From Hetaerina americana (Eukaryota > Arthropoda > Insecta > Odonata > Calopterygidae), in the NCBI GenBank assembly GCA_022747635.1, contig JAKTNV010000238.1, positions 176,001 to 240,000 of the forward strand: 64,000 nucleotides of DNA, written 5' to 3'. Positions 43,758-57,318 of this stretch are shown here, one piece after another. The notes under the pieces were generated by a model that worked only from the letters and a program-made list of their open reading frames with translations, was not told where the DNA came from and ran no database searches. A program made the position numbers and the translations under genes. Within the stretch, counting starts at the first letter, position 1; every line of letters starts with the position of its first letter.

Positions 43758-46079
43758 TTGACCGTGTTGGTCCAAAACACTACCGAGGTATGTAAACTGT
43801 TCTACCTGCTCTAGTTTTTGCCCTCCTATTTTAATGTTTAGCTTATTATTTTTCTTTCTAGACAATCGCATAACCCTTGTTTCATCAATATTGATTCCCA
43901 TCCCATACCGGTCGCACTGGATTTCCAAAGCAACAAACAACGCTTGCAATCCCTTGGCTGACTGACAAACCAAAGCTTGGTCATCAGCAAACCCAACTTA
44001 TTCCACGAATTCCCCGCCCACCCTCATTCCCACCTCCAGCTCCTTCCATGCCTCCCCAATCACCTTCTCTGCATACAGGTTGAACAGCAATGGCGATAAT
44101 GGGCAACCCTGTCCCACACCTCTTCCTAACACTGCACATCTGAACCCCCCACTCCCCACCTGCACCTGAGCAGTCCGCGATATGCACAGGCTGCGGGCCA
44201 GCCTCCCCTCCCTCCAATCTATTCCTATTTTCTGCAATATACTCATTAGTTTTTCCAAATTCACTCTATCAAACGCTTTTTCGAAATCTACGAAACAGGC
44301 AAATACATCCTGGTTGTGTTCTATATTCCTCTCAATTAATAATCTCATTACTGCAATGACATCACGCGTACCTCTCCCCTTCCTAAACCCAAACTGATCA
44401 TCCCCTGAGTAATCATTTGCCCTACTCTCTATCCTTTTGTTTATGATCCTGAGAACAACTTTAGCTTCATGGGATATCAATCCTATCATCCTGTAGTCCT
44501 CACATGTCCTGTAGCCTTTACCTTTTTTTGGAATAGGAACTAAAACTGATCTCACAAAGTCTTCCTGCCAGATTCCTTCCTCATAAATACTCCGAATCAC
44601 CCCATATAGTCTCTTCCTCCTAAACTTTCCTAAACATTTCAATAGTTCCGCGGGAATGTTATCCACCCCCACGGCCTTTATTAGTTTCATCTCCCTTAAT
44701 GCCCTTTCCATCTGATTGTCTAGTATTCCTTGACCTAAGCTATCTTCCTCTACGTCATGTTACTTTTCAATGTCTAACTTTTTGGTCGAAGTTCTTTACT
44801 ATTCACTTCTTCTATGTACTCCTTCCATCTCTCTTGGATCTTTCCTGCGTGAACTATTACCTTACCCGCCTTATCTCTAACTGTTAGTATAGATCTCCCT
44901 TTCTTACTTCCCGATAAAGCTTTAACCTTGCTGTACAGCGCACCAATTTCACCTTTCCTCTGTAGGCTTTCCATATCCTCGCACTGCGCCTTCCATCATG
45001 CTTCTTTTGCTTTTTTTGTTGCCCGCCTCAATTTATTGTTTAATTCTTTGTACTTTATTTTGCCTAATTCTGTATTTACATTCTTCCATTTCCGCCGCTC
45101 ATCCATCTTTGTAATCTTCTCATCCGTGATCCATGGTTTCCTAGTCCTATTAGCGTTAACGTTTCCAATAGTGTCTTTTGCGGCTTTAGACAACCCTTTC
45201 TTAATACTTTCCAATTTTTCTTCGATAGTACTAAGCCCTTTACCATCCTCCATGATTTCCTCGACCGCCTGTTTGTATTCCTTCCTTTTCAAACCATTTA
45301 ATGCTTCTACATTCCATTTTCTGACTCGCCGCCCCTGCCTTATCTTTTTGAAACGGACGCTACATTTCATAACAACTAAATTGTGGTCAGAGTCCGCATC
45401 CGCTCCCGGGAAGCTGTGCGAATTTATCACACTTTTCCGAAACCTGTGTATGACCATGATATTATCCAGCTGATACCTTTCTAAGTCACCTGGCATTTTC
45501 CATATATACATGCGTCTTTTGTGGTGTCTAAACCAAGTGTTGGTGATGACTAACCCCTGTCTCCTGCAGAACTCAACTGCTTTCTCCCCGCTGTCATTCC
45601 TTGTGCCTAAACCATAGTCCCCGACCTCATAACCATCTCTTCCTTCTCCTACCATAACATTCCAATCCCCCATCACTATCAAATGTTTCCCTGAAGGAAC
45701 ACACGCGATCATGTCCTCTAACTAATCGTATATCCTATCGACCTCTTCTTCCTTATGGTTGCTCGGTTGCATGTATACCTGAATAATAACCAAGTTTGTT
45801 GGTTCTGCTTTTATCTCTACTAATAATAACCTATCCGTTACCTGCTCTGTGTTGACTACGCTTCTTCCTACCTCTTCATTTAATACTATGGCAACCCCTC
45901 GTTGGCTCTCGTCCCCGCCGGTGAATATAATTCTATAATTATCACTCCAGTAATCCCCGCTATCTTTCCATCTCACCGCGCATAGACCTAAAATATCTAT
46001 ATTTCCCCTTTCCATCTGTCGCTTAACATTCTCTATTTTCCCTGTCCTCATCATTGTCTTAACATTCCCCGTTCCTACT
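43758..46079 (-). pseudogene. RTE-like LINE, endonuclease and RT
   Basis: Reads from about 46079: MRTGKIENVKRQMERGNIDI, LGLCAVRWKDSG (the expected catalytic Glu is Ala), a stop at about 45722, then MGDWNVMVGEGRDG and DSDHNLVVMKC (44996-45712). The RT (43998-44711) has AVGVDNIPAELLKCL, FVDFEKAFDRVN and VGQGCPLSPLLFNLYAEKV. A stop precedes VGFADDQALVCQ. It ends at FTYLGSVLDQHGQ (about 43760), so the RT C-terminus and 3' UTR are missing. Confidence 0.85.
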
Positions 46080-46169
46080 CTAGTGAAATTTGGTCATCTT
46101 CTCCTGCGTCTTCTGTCCTGCTGCTGCTGGTTTTCCCTTGCAAGGGTTTCATGGGATGACGACGGTGGA

Positions 46170-46556
46170 AGCCTTGCCTTCCCCGCTGCTGGGCACAACA
46201 CACAGCAGATTGGACTGAGCCCTGTAGTTGCCAGGACACAAAATTTCTGTTCAGTCCATTATTTAAATCTGGGAATGATAATAGAGGTGGTTTCCCATTG
46301 CTTTCCTCAATAGTGTTTTTAAAGTGACACCATCACTTACTGGCCGCCCCACTGGGGTCAGACGCCATTTCAGCCACCTCACTGAGGAACAGATGCTGTG
46401 TGGACTACCTTTCGTCTGGCTCCTAACCTTCGACCTATCTGGCATGGGTGACCCTACCAGGAGCAATTATTATTATTCCCGCCAGCACAGCTCTAGGAGT
46501 CATTGGAACGCAAAAGCCCTTCCACCACGTCAAGGTTGTAGTCCGGGGAGGGGGTT
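46170..46556 (-). repeat. RTE 5' UTR (right inverted arm)
   Basis: Minus-strand leader of the RTE element, from CCCCCTCCCCGGACTACAAC at 46556 towards the start codon region near 46079. Its outer flank is TTATGTATATATT, also TA-rich like the left flank. Confidence 0.85.
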
Positions 46557-47699
46557 ATGTATATATTCGATGGTTTCTTGCTCAAATTTGTGGAAGTTTA
46601 TGTTCAATAAATGAAGAGAACACAATGTATCTCTCCACCATTCTTAGAAAGAACAGAGGAAAAAACATATTGTGTTCTTCATTTAATGAGGGCGGTTTTT
46701 GCCTGCATAGGTTTGACCTTATTTAAGGGACGATCGATGGTCATCACTCCCTTTGGTGGGGGTGCGGGTGGAAAGATATTGGAGACTTTTAGTGATTATC
46801 TTGAAATTTAGCAATAACTTCAGTCTGACAGATTTGAGGTGGCCAGCAAAATAATATTACTCTTCCATTCCCCCCTCCTAAAATTCTTAAAAGAATACAT
46901 TTACCTTCCAAATGGCAATTACTGACCGGGTGAATGGCATATAGACAAATATGCAAAATATTCTTAGAAAGATTAAGGTTATGGATCAAAATAGAAAATT
47001 GGGAAATAAGAGCATTGCAAATTATGGAACCAAGAGGTGTGTATGGACGTTTGTGAAATAAAGTAAAAATCCTTGATAAGACACACGTAAAAATTCAGCC
47101 GATTAACTTTTATTTTTGGTAAAATAGCAAAATGATAATGTAAACAAAGAACTGGATCATGGTAGCCAGAACTTAAAATTTCATGTAAGTTTTAAAATGG
47201 CAGTAATGTAGATAAATTAGATGTATTTAGAGTATTTATAAAATATTACCAAAATAAATCTCAATAAAGTTATTCTCTGATTTCTATTTTTAAGGATTTT
47301 AGGAATGATGAGGGGGTGTGTGTGAGAAGGTGAACCAAGGTCGAGAAAAGAGGGGGGCACACAGGGGTAGGGAAGTATTCCGAAGGCAAGGATGGAGCCA
47401 GGGCCAGGGAGGAGGGTTAAATTTTTAATTTTAATTTTTGGACCCATTTGACCAATGGTTTCCTGGGTCCACTTTTATTTTACTTCACAGTTAGTTGGGG
47501 ATTCCTTTGAATCTTAGTTCCCCTTTTTATAAACAATAATCAGACATAAGGAAATAACATAAGTTATTCTAAAATTTTAACATCTACAGGTGCTTATATA
47601 TGTTAGGAGTTAAACTATGATAAACAATTCCAGAAAAAGAAATCACTCAATTGACAAATAGGAGAATACATTGCTACATTTTACACAAAATATTTTCCA
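46557..47699. other. Spacer, nothing recognised
   Basis: AT-rich. Short frames on both strands show no known motif. Confidence 0.4.
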
Positions 47700-50559
47700 G
47701 TTAGTTCACTTGTTGTGGTTCAGTATTTGCCGGTTTTCTTATTGCAAATTTTCAAAGCAGCTTATTGTTGTCCTTTGGGCAGAATGTAATCATTTTTCTA
47801 ATGCTTGTTAGCTTCTCTTCCCTACTGTTCTATAAGAGTTGTCGCTCTGTCTCATAGAATACACAGTCCTCCACTCTAAGTTCTGCTGTCTTCTTTTCCA
47901 CAGTTACACAGAGGGGTAAAACATTTCCCTATGAAGTGTAAGTAGGAGTTGAAGTTCCCATGTCCAGTTAACACTTGTGTGCTTGCTGAGGAGTGTTTAA
48001 TATTTAATTTTATCTAGTCATCTATGTTCAGAAATATACGGTGCGTTTTCCTTCCCTTTTCTGTTCTGTTCCACTCATCGTTCCATTCTCTGTGTGTTTC
48101 CTCTCTCAGAAGTCTTTTTAATTTTGATATTTGTACTGCATTTTCTGCATCTTACGAGAGGTTAAAATACTCTATGTGTAATTTTTTCCTCCATTTGTTT
48201 AGAGCAATTCTTTCCCAAATTCGGTATTTTAGAGGTGGAGTTGCAGCCACTAGTGGAATAGCTGTTGCACATTGCTATCAAGCAGTCTCCTTTAGCTTTC
48301 TCTCGAATCTTGCGAGATTGACTCTGTGGGACCAAATTTTGCACCTATAAGTGACTATGGGCATTATTACTCCCTCATAAATGTTTTCCATTGGTTTGAG
48401 GCCATATGTAAAACAGCAAAGCCTTCTTGTGGCACCAAAGATAGTTTTAACCTTCGAGCAAGTATAGTTCACGTGAGATTGGAAGGTAAGTTTATCATCT
48501 ATGTGTTACCGAGGTATTTAAAGGTCTTCGTTCTCTTTAGCTGTTTCCCATTGATTTTACATGCCGGGTTTCTTAATATACTTGCTCCTAGGGTCATGTA
48601 TTGGCTTTTTTTATGGATAACTTCAGTTTGTTACTTTTTGCCCAGGTTTCTAGGATAAGTAGAGTTTTTTTCCGCCCACATTTCCAGCCCTTTTCTGCTG
48701 TTTCCAGGGATAGTTACAGCAATGTCATCGGCATATGCGATAATATCACACCTATCCGGGAGTTCTTCTCTTAAAAGCAAATTGGTTAAGAGGTTCCACA
48801 AGGTTGAGCCAAGAACGGAACCCTGTGGGTACCCCTTTGTGGCTACTTTAGAGAACTTGAGGTGTTTGCTGGAGTATTCTATCACGCGGTTGGTAAAATA
48901 ATTTTTGACTAATTTTATTAGATTGTTTGAGACCCTTATATATTTTAGTTCTTTAATTATGGATGGCCGCCAGACAGAATCAAAAGCGCCTTTTAAATCT
49001 ATAAAAACCACCACGGTGTATTTGCAATTGTTGGTAGTTAGTCTCACCAGTTAAGTCATGGCATCAATTGTGCTTCTCCCTGGAGTAAACCCGTATTGCT
49101 TGGGGTGGTAGATCTGGCATTCCCCAGTCTCTTCTATAATTCTCTTTTTAATTAGTCTCTCCATTAACTTTCCCAGCTCTGGGAGGAGAGTGATTGGTCG
49201 GAACGCTTCAGCGTTCGCTGGGTCCTTATGCTTATCCTTTACAATAGCGTGTAGCTTCCCAAGTTTCCAGGTGTTCAGAAAGTATGAGAGGACTATACAA
49301 TCATTAATGATATTGGTTAGCTCTCCTGAGATAGGCTGTCACAGTTTTCTTATTACAGTACCCGGAATCTGGTCGTGGCCGGGAGCTTTGCCATCTCTTA
49401 TCAGGTAGATGGCTTCACTGACTTCTTCGTCTGAGAAGAGCCTTGCGGTGCTTTTCTCAAGCGGTTCATTGTACATTCTCCTGGTATACTTGTGGTAACA
49501 ATTATCTGATTGATCATCATCAGGTAGAAGGGTGTCCAACATTTTGTCCATCCATTCTTCAATCAGCATTACCTCTCCCTTGTCATTTCGTCTAGTCCCT
49601 GGTATTGTTGGGAGTTTCAGTTTATGTCAGAAAAACTTGTAGATAAAGCCCCAGGAGTTGTCTCCAAAGTTTTGTCTAGCAAACTTTCTCCAAGCATTTT
49701 CTTTGGATTTTTTAATACGTTCCTCATATATCCTTAGCTTTGCTAGGTATCTCAGACAATGGATTCCTCTGTCCTCGTTTCGACTCTTTTGGAAGATGGT
49801 TCTCAGTTTGTGGACTTGCTTTTTGAGGTTGTTTAGGCCATCATTCCACCAAGGATGAGTTTTGCCTCTGTAATATCTTACTGGAATACTTGTTTTCATG
49901 GAGTTTTTTATAGCTTTAGTTAGTCTTGCTATATTGAGATCTATTTGCTCCATTGTTGGTGTCCATGGAGTATTCCCTTCCGAGGCTACTAGTTCGTTCA
50001 GGAAGGTTTCCTCAGATTTTTCCCAATTGGCATTTCTCAGTATATATCTCATTTTGGGTGTATCCCTGTAACTAGCTTCTTTAATGTCGAAGGTAATCAA
50101 TTGGTGGTCACCGGTAATCTTCCCTGGCTGGACTTTCCAGTTGGTGATGTTTCGGATGATTTGGCTTTACCGATGGTCAGGTCTGTTGGATTTGCCATTC
50201 GGACTGGAGAAGGTAAACGGTTCTCCGATACTGTTAGTAATGTAAAGGTCTTCAGCTAGGACTAGTTCTTCAATTAATCTTCCTCTTGAGTCCGTAAACC
50301 TATGAAACCAGGTTTCACTTTTGGCATTACTATCTGTACATAGTAAGATTTTATGACTTCGATTTTTCTTATGTATTCTTTGAACGGTTTGATACACCTA
50401 CTCGGAGGAAAATATGCACTTATTATTATTATTGAGCTTTTCCCTGACGTTATCACAGCGACTGCATGGTAGTCGTCGCGGTAAGGTGTTAACTCAAGAA
50501 CGTCTAGGCTGTTGTTAAATAAGATAATGCTGGCGAAAACCTTATTTGCTGGATTACTT
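47700..50559 (-). pseudogene. R1-like LINE ORF2, distal part
   Basis: Minus strand in order: endonuclease pieces (IILFNNSLDVLEL, IIIISAYFPPSR, LLCTDSNAKS; 50530-50167), linker with THPWWNDGLNNLKKQV (49627-50100), RT entry APGHDQIPGTVIRKL, motif A FIDLKGAFDSVWRP, motif B GYPQGSVLGSTLWN and motif C IAYADDIAV (48631-49047), thumb (48278-48472). Near 47900-48000 LTGHGNFNSYLHFIGKC with C.CG, the R1-type C-terminus. Many stops and frameshifts. Confidence 0.8.
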
Positions 50560-51482
50560 CATCTACATCTACATAATACCCCGCAAGCCGCCGCAAGGGC
50601 GTGTGGCGGGGGGTGTTAGGTCACCAACCGTAAAAAGGAAAAATACCACATGCAAAAAAACAACACGGAAAATTACACCCACAGCAGCGCACACACTCAT
50701 GCAAAAATCCCTTTATCCAATACTCATGCAAACACATATTCCGCAAAACAACTAAAAAACTGCACCTCATGATGCAGCACGAAAGCCATCCAACAACACG
50801 CAAGCCAGGACAAAACAAGCAAGAAATTGAAACACCACATGAAAATGCACCACGAAACACTCTATCCCCAAGAGTCTGTAAAAGGCAGGAAATGCGACCC
50901 AACGTTGCAGGTAGCAGGAATTTCCCCCCGCGGAGAGGGACGAGGGATTGAAAGGGAAACTTAAAAACAGATGAACAGAACACGAATGAGGTCATTCGGA
51001 AACAATGGGTTAGTGGAAGAAAATGCATTTAAATACAACTAATTATTTTTTAGACGCTGAGGGTGGCAAGTGGAATTTTTGCTATCTATAACCCTGCAGT
51101 TGCTATCCCGTATTGTCCGTGGGAAGAAGGAGTCCTTGAGTCGGCTAGTTCTGGCATCTATTTCCCGAATTTTATATGCATGATCCAAGCGACCAATGTA
51201 TGTAGGAGTACGAATAATTTGCGAGACTTCGGTGCTGAAACATGCGGATCTGAATTTATTTAATAATTTCAGTCTTGCATTGAATCGTCTCTCTTCCAAT
51301 GATTCCCACCCCAAATCCATAAGCATTTCGGCGACGCTTTTCGTTTTATCGTAGGAATTTTTTTACAAAACGGGCTGCCCGGCGTTGAACCTTCTCAATT
51401 TCCCGAATGAGACCTTTTTCACTCGGATCCCACACGCTGCATGCGTATTCTAAATGAGGCCTTACAAGAGCGTGGTAACAAG
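50560..51482 (-). mobile_element. 5'-truncated L2/CR1-like LINE (family L), inserted in R1-like LINE
   Basis: Minus strand from YHALVRPHLEYACSVWDP (51482) through ARLKLLNKFRSACFSTEV to RLKNN (51039), then a 470-bp 3' UTR ending in a GC-rich hairpin and a TAGATG-type tail at 50560. Same family as 54317-56575. A frameshift near 51345 breaks the frame. R1-like sequence resumes on both sides. Confidence 0.85.
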
Positions 51483-52770
51483 CACAAGCAAGGTACTTGG
51501 GATGCTTCTTGCCCGCATTCCCATCCCTCGTATTTTCCAGGTCTTTTGCTCTCCCGGTCTGATGATGTTCTCTCTCCCTCAGTTCTAATGTGGGCGTTTT
51601 GGCTCGTTGGGTGTTTATTTGCCCTATTTTGAGAATATGTTGATTATTCTCCATAGTCTATCGTACCGACTAGCCACTCCAACTTACTCTGAATGATAGG
51701 GCATTTGTTGTCATGGGAATTGTGGTCAAATTTCCCGTTTCCAGCTTCCACACAATTTATACATTATGTACTGCTTCCTTTTTCATTGCATTGCCTCGAG
51801 TCATGTTCCCCAGAGCAATGACTGCAGGTACTCTTATCACTCTTACATTCTTTTGCTAATTGTCCAAATTTCTGGCAAATATAGCATTGCAGAATTGTAA
51901 GGTGGTCGTGGACTTGGTGTGATTCATAGCCTTTATACACTCTTTTTTTGTCAGTAGTCTTTTCATGGCCCTGGCGTCAACTTCTAACACCCAGTTTACT
52001 CTTGTGGCTTCTCTTTTACCAAATTTATACCTTAGAGCTACCTCGCTTTCTTCAGATAGGTCATTCTGCAGTTTGATACACTTAAGTACTTCTTCTTCCT
52101 TAAGTGTCTCTTTGACTCCCGTTATAAGGAGACGCGGCTTATTCCTTTCCTCTTTTTCCATTATCAGTTCTCTCTATCGGAAACAGTCGCAGCTTTTTAG
52201 TTTTTCCTCCAAATCAGAGTCGTTTGATTCTACCTTAATACCTCTATTCCTTATTCTTGCTCTTCTTAGAATTTTTATTCCCTTCTCTTTCGGATCTACT
52301 AGGTTTATAAGTTCCTTCTTTGTGTCTTCGCTGGTCTCGATCTTTTTACAATCGTCGGGTGAGAATATTAGAACGCTCTTTGATTATTTCGTAATTATTC
52401 GCTTTCTGCTGGGAAGTTCTACCTTAGTACCATTCGAATCCAGCTTTCGAGCTGATACTATTTCGTAGAATGATGCTTCTTTCCTTGCTTGTGTCGGTAT
52501 TTTTGCGATTTCTTCGCGTATTTCGCTTCTGATGATATGTGTTTTCCCAAGGATTTCGTCGGTTGTCGCTTTAGCTATCAGAATGTTATTCACTAATGTG
52601 GCCACACTGTCAAAACAGCCGAAGAGAGCACCAAACACAGCTCATAAGTCCCCTTTTTTACCCTTGGCGATTCTTTCATTTGCTATCATTTGTTTGAGCT
52701 CGTTTACCTTAGTTTCAATTTTAAGTTTGATAGAGGAAAGGTCCTCACCCGGGCCGTTTTCCGAAGCCAT
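51483..52770 (-). pseudogene. R1-like LINE ORF1 and start of ORF2
   Basis: ORF1 starts at the ATG 52768-52770 (MASENGPGEDLSSIKLK), has an in-frame stop near 52645 and continues ATTDEILGKTHIIRSEI, KPRLLITGVKETLKEEEVL and RVNWVLEVDARAMKRL (52161-51856). A zinc-knuckle region follows in another frame: CYICQKFGQLAKEC (His replaced by Gln) and CSHCSGEHDSRQC. ORF2 opens at 51654 with ILKIGQINTQRAK, cut at 51482 by the family L insertion. Confidence 0.7.
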
Positions 52771-53690
52771 GTTCAATAATTGCATGCTCACTCTAATTTC
52801 ATATGTTGTTTTGGCCTGGGCTCATACTAAACATGCATACTGAGGTCACACTCAGGTCAGCAGGTCACAATTAAATTCTCACTTCACTAATTAAAACACA
52901 CGCAAAGATATCTGGTTAGTGTCTCCCAAATGCGTCATGTACAAGTATATCGCCCGCCGTTACGGAGGAATCGGCTATTTCCGCTCTTAAAGTCGTCCAA
53001 TCTTCACTTAATTCACTACGGTAGTTAACATTAATACTTACAATTAGTACGCTGAGTTTGGCTGTCATATAGTCAGCCGTTCGGAAGTTATCGTCACTTC
53101 TGGTCTGTGGCCACGTGTTCCGGTTCACCTTAAAGGTCGTCTGATCGCCACCAAATTCACAACACAGGTTAACTTTTAAAACACCATTCTAACTCTTAAA
53201 TATAATTAAGCTCACTGAACCGGTTCCCGAGTACTTCGGTAAAATCCGGTTTTTTAGAGGTATCTTGAAAAATTAACTACACCATTGTTTGTCTTTTTAG
53301 CTACCACTACTCTTCTGTTAAAGAACAGAACATTCGGGCACTTAACAAAGACACAAAACTTTATATCCCTTCACTATTTACTTTGAAAACACAGTTTTAA
53401 AAGACTAACTTGTTCGCTGCCGCTCGGATCGACACTACGGAGCTCCTTGCCGGCACGCCCGCCCAGTTCAACCAAGGAGATTGTACTCCCGGGGAGGAGG
53501 GTTGAAGGTTCTCGGAGGAGAACCTCCTCGTAATGGCCGAAGGTCGAATCGGCGCCGCGGAAGAATAGAGCAATGCACTCACGTTGGCCTCCCCTATCCC
53601 ATCCCAGGGCACAACCTCCCCGTTCTGTCACGAGGGACGGTCACTCCGACCTCGCTCCCTCGGCCTCTGGCTCTCGGATGCAACTAACAA
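52771..53690 (-). other. R1-like LINE 5' UTR
   Basis: Leader upstream of ORF1. The outer 300 bp (53400-53690) are GC-rich, unlike the AT-rich surroundings, and may hold the internal promoter. Both-strand frames here are not supported as genes. The exact 5' end is not certain. Confidence 0.45.
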
Positions 53691-54124
53691 GCATCTTTAT
53701 CTAGTACTTATTGATTTTGAGCCAACCATTTGTTCACATAAATGTGGATTTTGTATTACAGATTATAAGTTATTAAGGGAGACATATTCAGAGAAAGCAA
53801 AAATCCGAGAGACAATTTGACTTAGGAATAATGATGGGAGGGCAAATAATTTACGCATACTTTACTTGATTGAAAAATGCAACAAGAAATTGGTATTTAA
53901 ATAAGAAGATAATATACACAAGCGCAGTAAGAATGCAGTTGTGGCTTCCCAGAATGTTAGGTAGAGCGGCAATGACAGATAAAAACAGATAAAAATAGCT
54001 ACGCCATGTTTTATTCGGCCAAAAACAAGAACTTGATAAGACGGGACCGGTTTTTAAATCAGTTTTTAATCAACCAAGCCTGTGTTAATTACGAGTACCT
54101 GGAGGAGAGATTGTGTAAGCTAAG
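53691..54124. other. Spacer, nothing recognised
   Basis: AT-rich, no recognisable motif. Confidence 0.4.
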
Positions 54125-54316
54125 ATATATTCCTCTCAATTAATAATCTCATTACTGCAATGGCATAACGAATACCTCTTCCCTTCCAAAATCCAAACAG
54201 ATCATCCCCTGAGTAATCATTTGCCCTAATCTCTATTCTTTTGTTGACGTCCCTGAGAAAAACTTAAGCTGCGTACGAAATCAAACATATTGTTCTATAG
54301 TCCTCATATGATGTAG
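54125..54316 (-). pseudogene. RTE RT fragment, left half of split copy
   Basis: 192 bp matching 44322-44512, the minus-strand RT region around VLRIINKRIESRANDYSGD. It breaks at ATGATGTAG (54308-54316); the next RTE bases (TGTAGCCTTTACC) resume at about 62230. So the family L LINE between them was inserted here. Confidence 0.85.
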
Positions 54317-56575
54317 TCTCTTTTGCCAATCAATTAAACTCCTCACTACCCGAGTTCAAAACCCGCTTAATTCATGTCAACGTGGAAGAAACTTGGACAG
54401 AATTTGTCAATATCATGCAAAAAGGAATCGTAGATTTCATACCTATAAAATACGTTAAAGCAAATCGCGATCCCAGGTGGTACAATAAAGACGTTATAAA
54501 AGCCCTTCGAAAGCAGAGAATGCTACACTCTAGGGTAAAGAGGGCACGCGTGAACACATCATCCCCTGAGAATAAACAATTGTGGGACACATATAGATCC
54601 TCTAAAATTTAAACCAAAACACAATTACGTAGCACCTTACTGGACTTTAAACGCAAAGTACTTTGCGAGCACTTGGACACTGACCCCAAAACTTTCTGGT
54701 CATATGTTAGGGAAGTAAACGGGAGTAAACAAACCGTGGCTTGCTTAAGGGATTGTAGCAATATAATTCATACAGACAGCGATGGTAAAGCTAACATCCT
54801 AAATTCATTCTTCCGAAGCGTTTTCTCGAATGATGTTGGCACCGCATATCTCCAAGAATCAATACATACACTACCCATGGAAAAAATAACAGTGGACCAA
54901 CAAGGAATTCTAAAATTGCTTAAGGAGATTAAACCCAACAAATCCCCGGGTCCCGAAAATATGCCAGCTAGGGTAATAAAACATTTAGCTCCAAACATTG
55001 CCCCGTACCTTGAATTCATATTTAACAAATCTCTCACAGAGTGCAAAGTACCTATGATTTGGAAAACCGCGCAAATAACACCTATTTTTAAAAGAGGTGA
55101 CAGGGAGGACCCCAGTAATTACAGACCTATATCTCTCACTTCTATCTGTTGCAAAATCTTAGAGCACATAATTGTCAGTTCAATAATGAGACACCTTGAT
55201 AACATTAACTTTTTAAGTGGCAATCAACACGGATTCAGGAAAACCCGCTCTTGCGAAACCCAATTAGGATTATTTACACATGATTTACTTTTATCGGGTG
55301 AGAGAGGTAGGCAAGTGGATGCCATCTTCTTAGATTTTCAAAAGGCATTTGATAAGGTCCCACATGGTAAAATCATTTATAAATTAAAGGTCGCGGGTAT
55401 AAACAAGGGCGCCAAAAGTTAGGTTAAAGATTTTCTTTCAGAGCGGGAACAGAGGGTAGTCCTTGATGGCGCTAGTTCCGACAGCGTTCGAGTCACGTCG
55501 GGGGTACCTCAGGGAAGTGTAATCGGCCCGTTGCTTTTCTTGATTTTTGTTAACGATTTGAACCGCGAAGTGAAAAGTAAAATTAGGATGTTCGCGGATG
55601 ACACGGCGATCTATCGGGAGATATCTGGGGATGAAGATCGTTTTATTCTAGCGCAGGATTTAGATTGCATTACTAAATGGTGTTCTAACTGGGGATTGAC
55701 ACTAAATTATAATAAATGTTCGGTGGTAAATTTCTTTAAAAGATCAACCGGATCTGCTTATAAATTAGCTGGAGGTGACCTAGCAGTAGGTGATACGGTA
55801 AAATACCAAGGTGTCACATTCACAAAATACTTAACTTGGGGGACTCACATACGTAAAGTCTGCGGTCAAGCATCTAAAAAATTGGGATTCATTAGACGCA
55901 TTGTCGGAAAAAGTGACTCGAAGGTCAAAGAACGTTGTTACCACGCTCTTGTAAGGCCTCATTTAGAATACGCATGCAGCGTGTGGGATCCGATTGAAAA
56001 AGGTCTCATTCGGGAAATTGAGAAGGTTCAACGCCGGGCAGCCCGTTTTGCAAAAAATTCCTACGATAAAACGCAAAGCGTCGCCGAAATGCTTATGGAT
56101 TTGGGGTGGGAATCATTGGAAGAGAGACGATTCAATGCAAGATTGAAATTATTAAATAAATTTAGATCCGCATGTTTCAGCACCGAGGTCTCGCAAATTA
56201 TTCGTACTCCTACATACATTGGTCGCTTGGATCATGCATATAAAATTCGGGAAATAGATGCCAGAACTAGCCGACTCAAGGACTCCTTCTTCCCACGGAC
56301 AATACGGGATAGCAACTGCAGGGTTATAGATAGCAAAAATTCCATTTGCCACCCTCAGCGTCTAAAAAATAATTTGTTCTACCTAAAGGCATGCTCTTCC
56401 ACTAACCTCAGGTTTTTAGTTATAATAACCCATTCTTTCCGAATGACCTCATTCGTGTTCTGTTCATCTGTTTTTAAGTTTCCCTTTCAGTCCCTCGTCC
56501 CTCTCAGCGGAGGGAAATTCCTGCTACCTGCAACGTTGGGTCGCATTCCTTGCCTTTTACAGCCTCATCTACATC
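54317..56575 (+). pseudogene. L2/CR1-like LINE (family L), ORF2 RT
   Basis: 5'-truncated in the linker. VEETWTEFVNIMQKGI and DPRWYNKDVIKALRKQR (54382-54612), stop, then TFWSYVREVNGSKQ, NKSPGPENMPARVIKHLAP, DPSNYRPISLTSICCKIL, motif A IFLDFQKAFDKVPH (54673-55422), stop near 55420, motif B SGVPQGSVIGPLLFLIFVN, motif C RMFADDTAIYREI (55531 on) and C-terminus LVRPHLEYACSVWDP. Its 3' UTR is cut at 56575 by another family L element and resumes at about 61906. Confidence 0.88.
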
Positions 56576-57008
56576 TACATCTACTTAATACCCCGCAAGT
56601 CGCCGCAAGGGCGTATGGCGGGGGGTGTTAGGACACCACCCGTAATTTAGAAAAGAAAAAGAAAACCGCATGCAATAACCACAAAATCATGTATAAAAAA
56701 AACATTGCATACATTCATGCATGAACACTTACACCCCACACACATGCAAACACTCAATCTACACCTTACATACACATGCACCTGAAAGTATACCTAACAT
56801 CTCTATAGTGTTTAATTTTGTTCCGACTTGTAAATTCAACGTTTTTAATATTTTTAAAGTGACTTCGGTTTCTTGCTATTATGATTTCTGATTGTTCGGG
56901 GAAAGAATGAGTATTTGTACCTACCTGTCTTGGAATCTATCTCCCTTAGTTTATCTTTGTGGTCTGATCTACCTAAGTAGTGTGGGGCCATTATAATTCC
57001 TTCAGTGT

Positions 57009-57318
57009 CGTAGTAGTTTTGAGGGGAGGCGACCGACAGCTAAGGTCATTTGCGCCATAGGGGATGGACAGGAAAGGATGAAGGGTGGAGAGAAACCCGG
57101 CGTCGGCATTAGCCTACTCTTTACGAAAGGCGCCAAGGGGTCCGCAGTTTAACGTCCCATCCGACGGACGACGTACTCACTCAAAGTGCCCTCCACAAAG
57201 CACCTCAAGTAGGGATCGAGATACCTCTGAGAAATATTCAACACCGCCGGGATTTGAACCCGCGCCCTCAGGGTGGTAAGCCAGTACGTTAGCCCCCGCA
57301 CCATCTCGATCCCCCTTA
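57009..57318 (-). mobile_element. tRNA-derived SINE S1, inserted in LINE
   Basis: Same family as 2249-2554. Target duplication CCTTCAGTGT at 56999-57008 and 57320-57329. The LINE protein reads on across it: NEFNYYTEG on the right and IIMAPHYLGRSDHKDKLREI on the left. Confidence 0.85.

Noticed and set aside
51965..52468. 167-codon Ser/Phe-rich plus frame
   Set aside because: It is antisense to the R1-like ORF1; the minus strand reads KPRLLITGV and related motifs.
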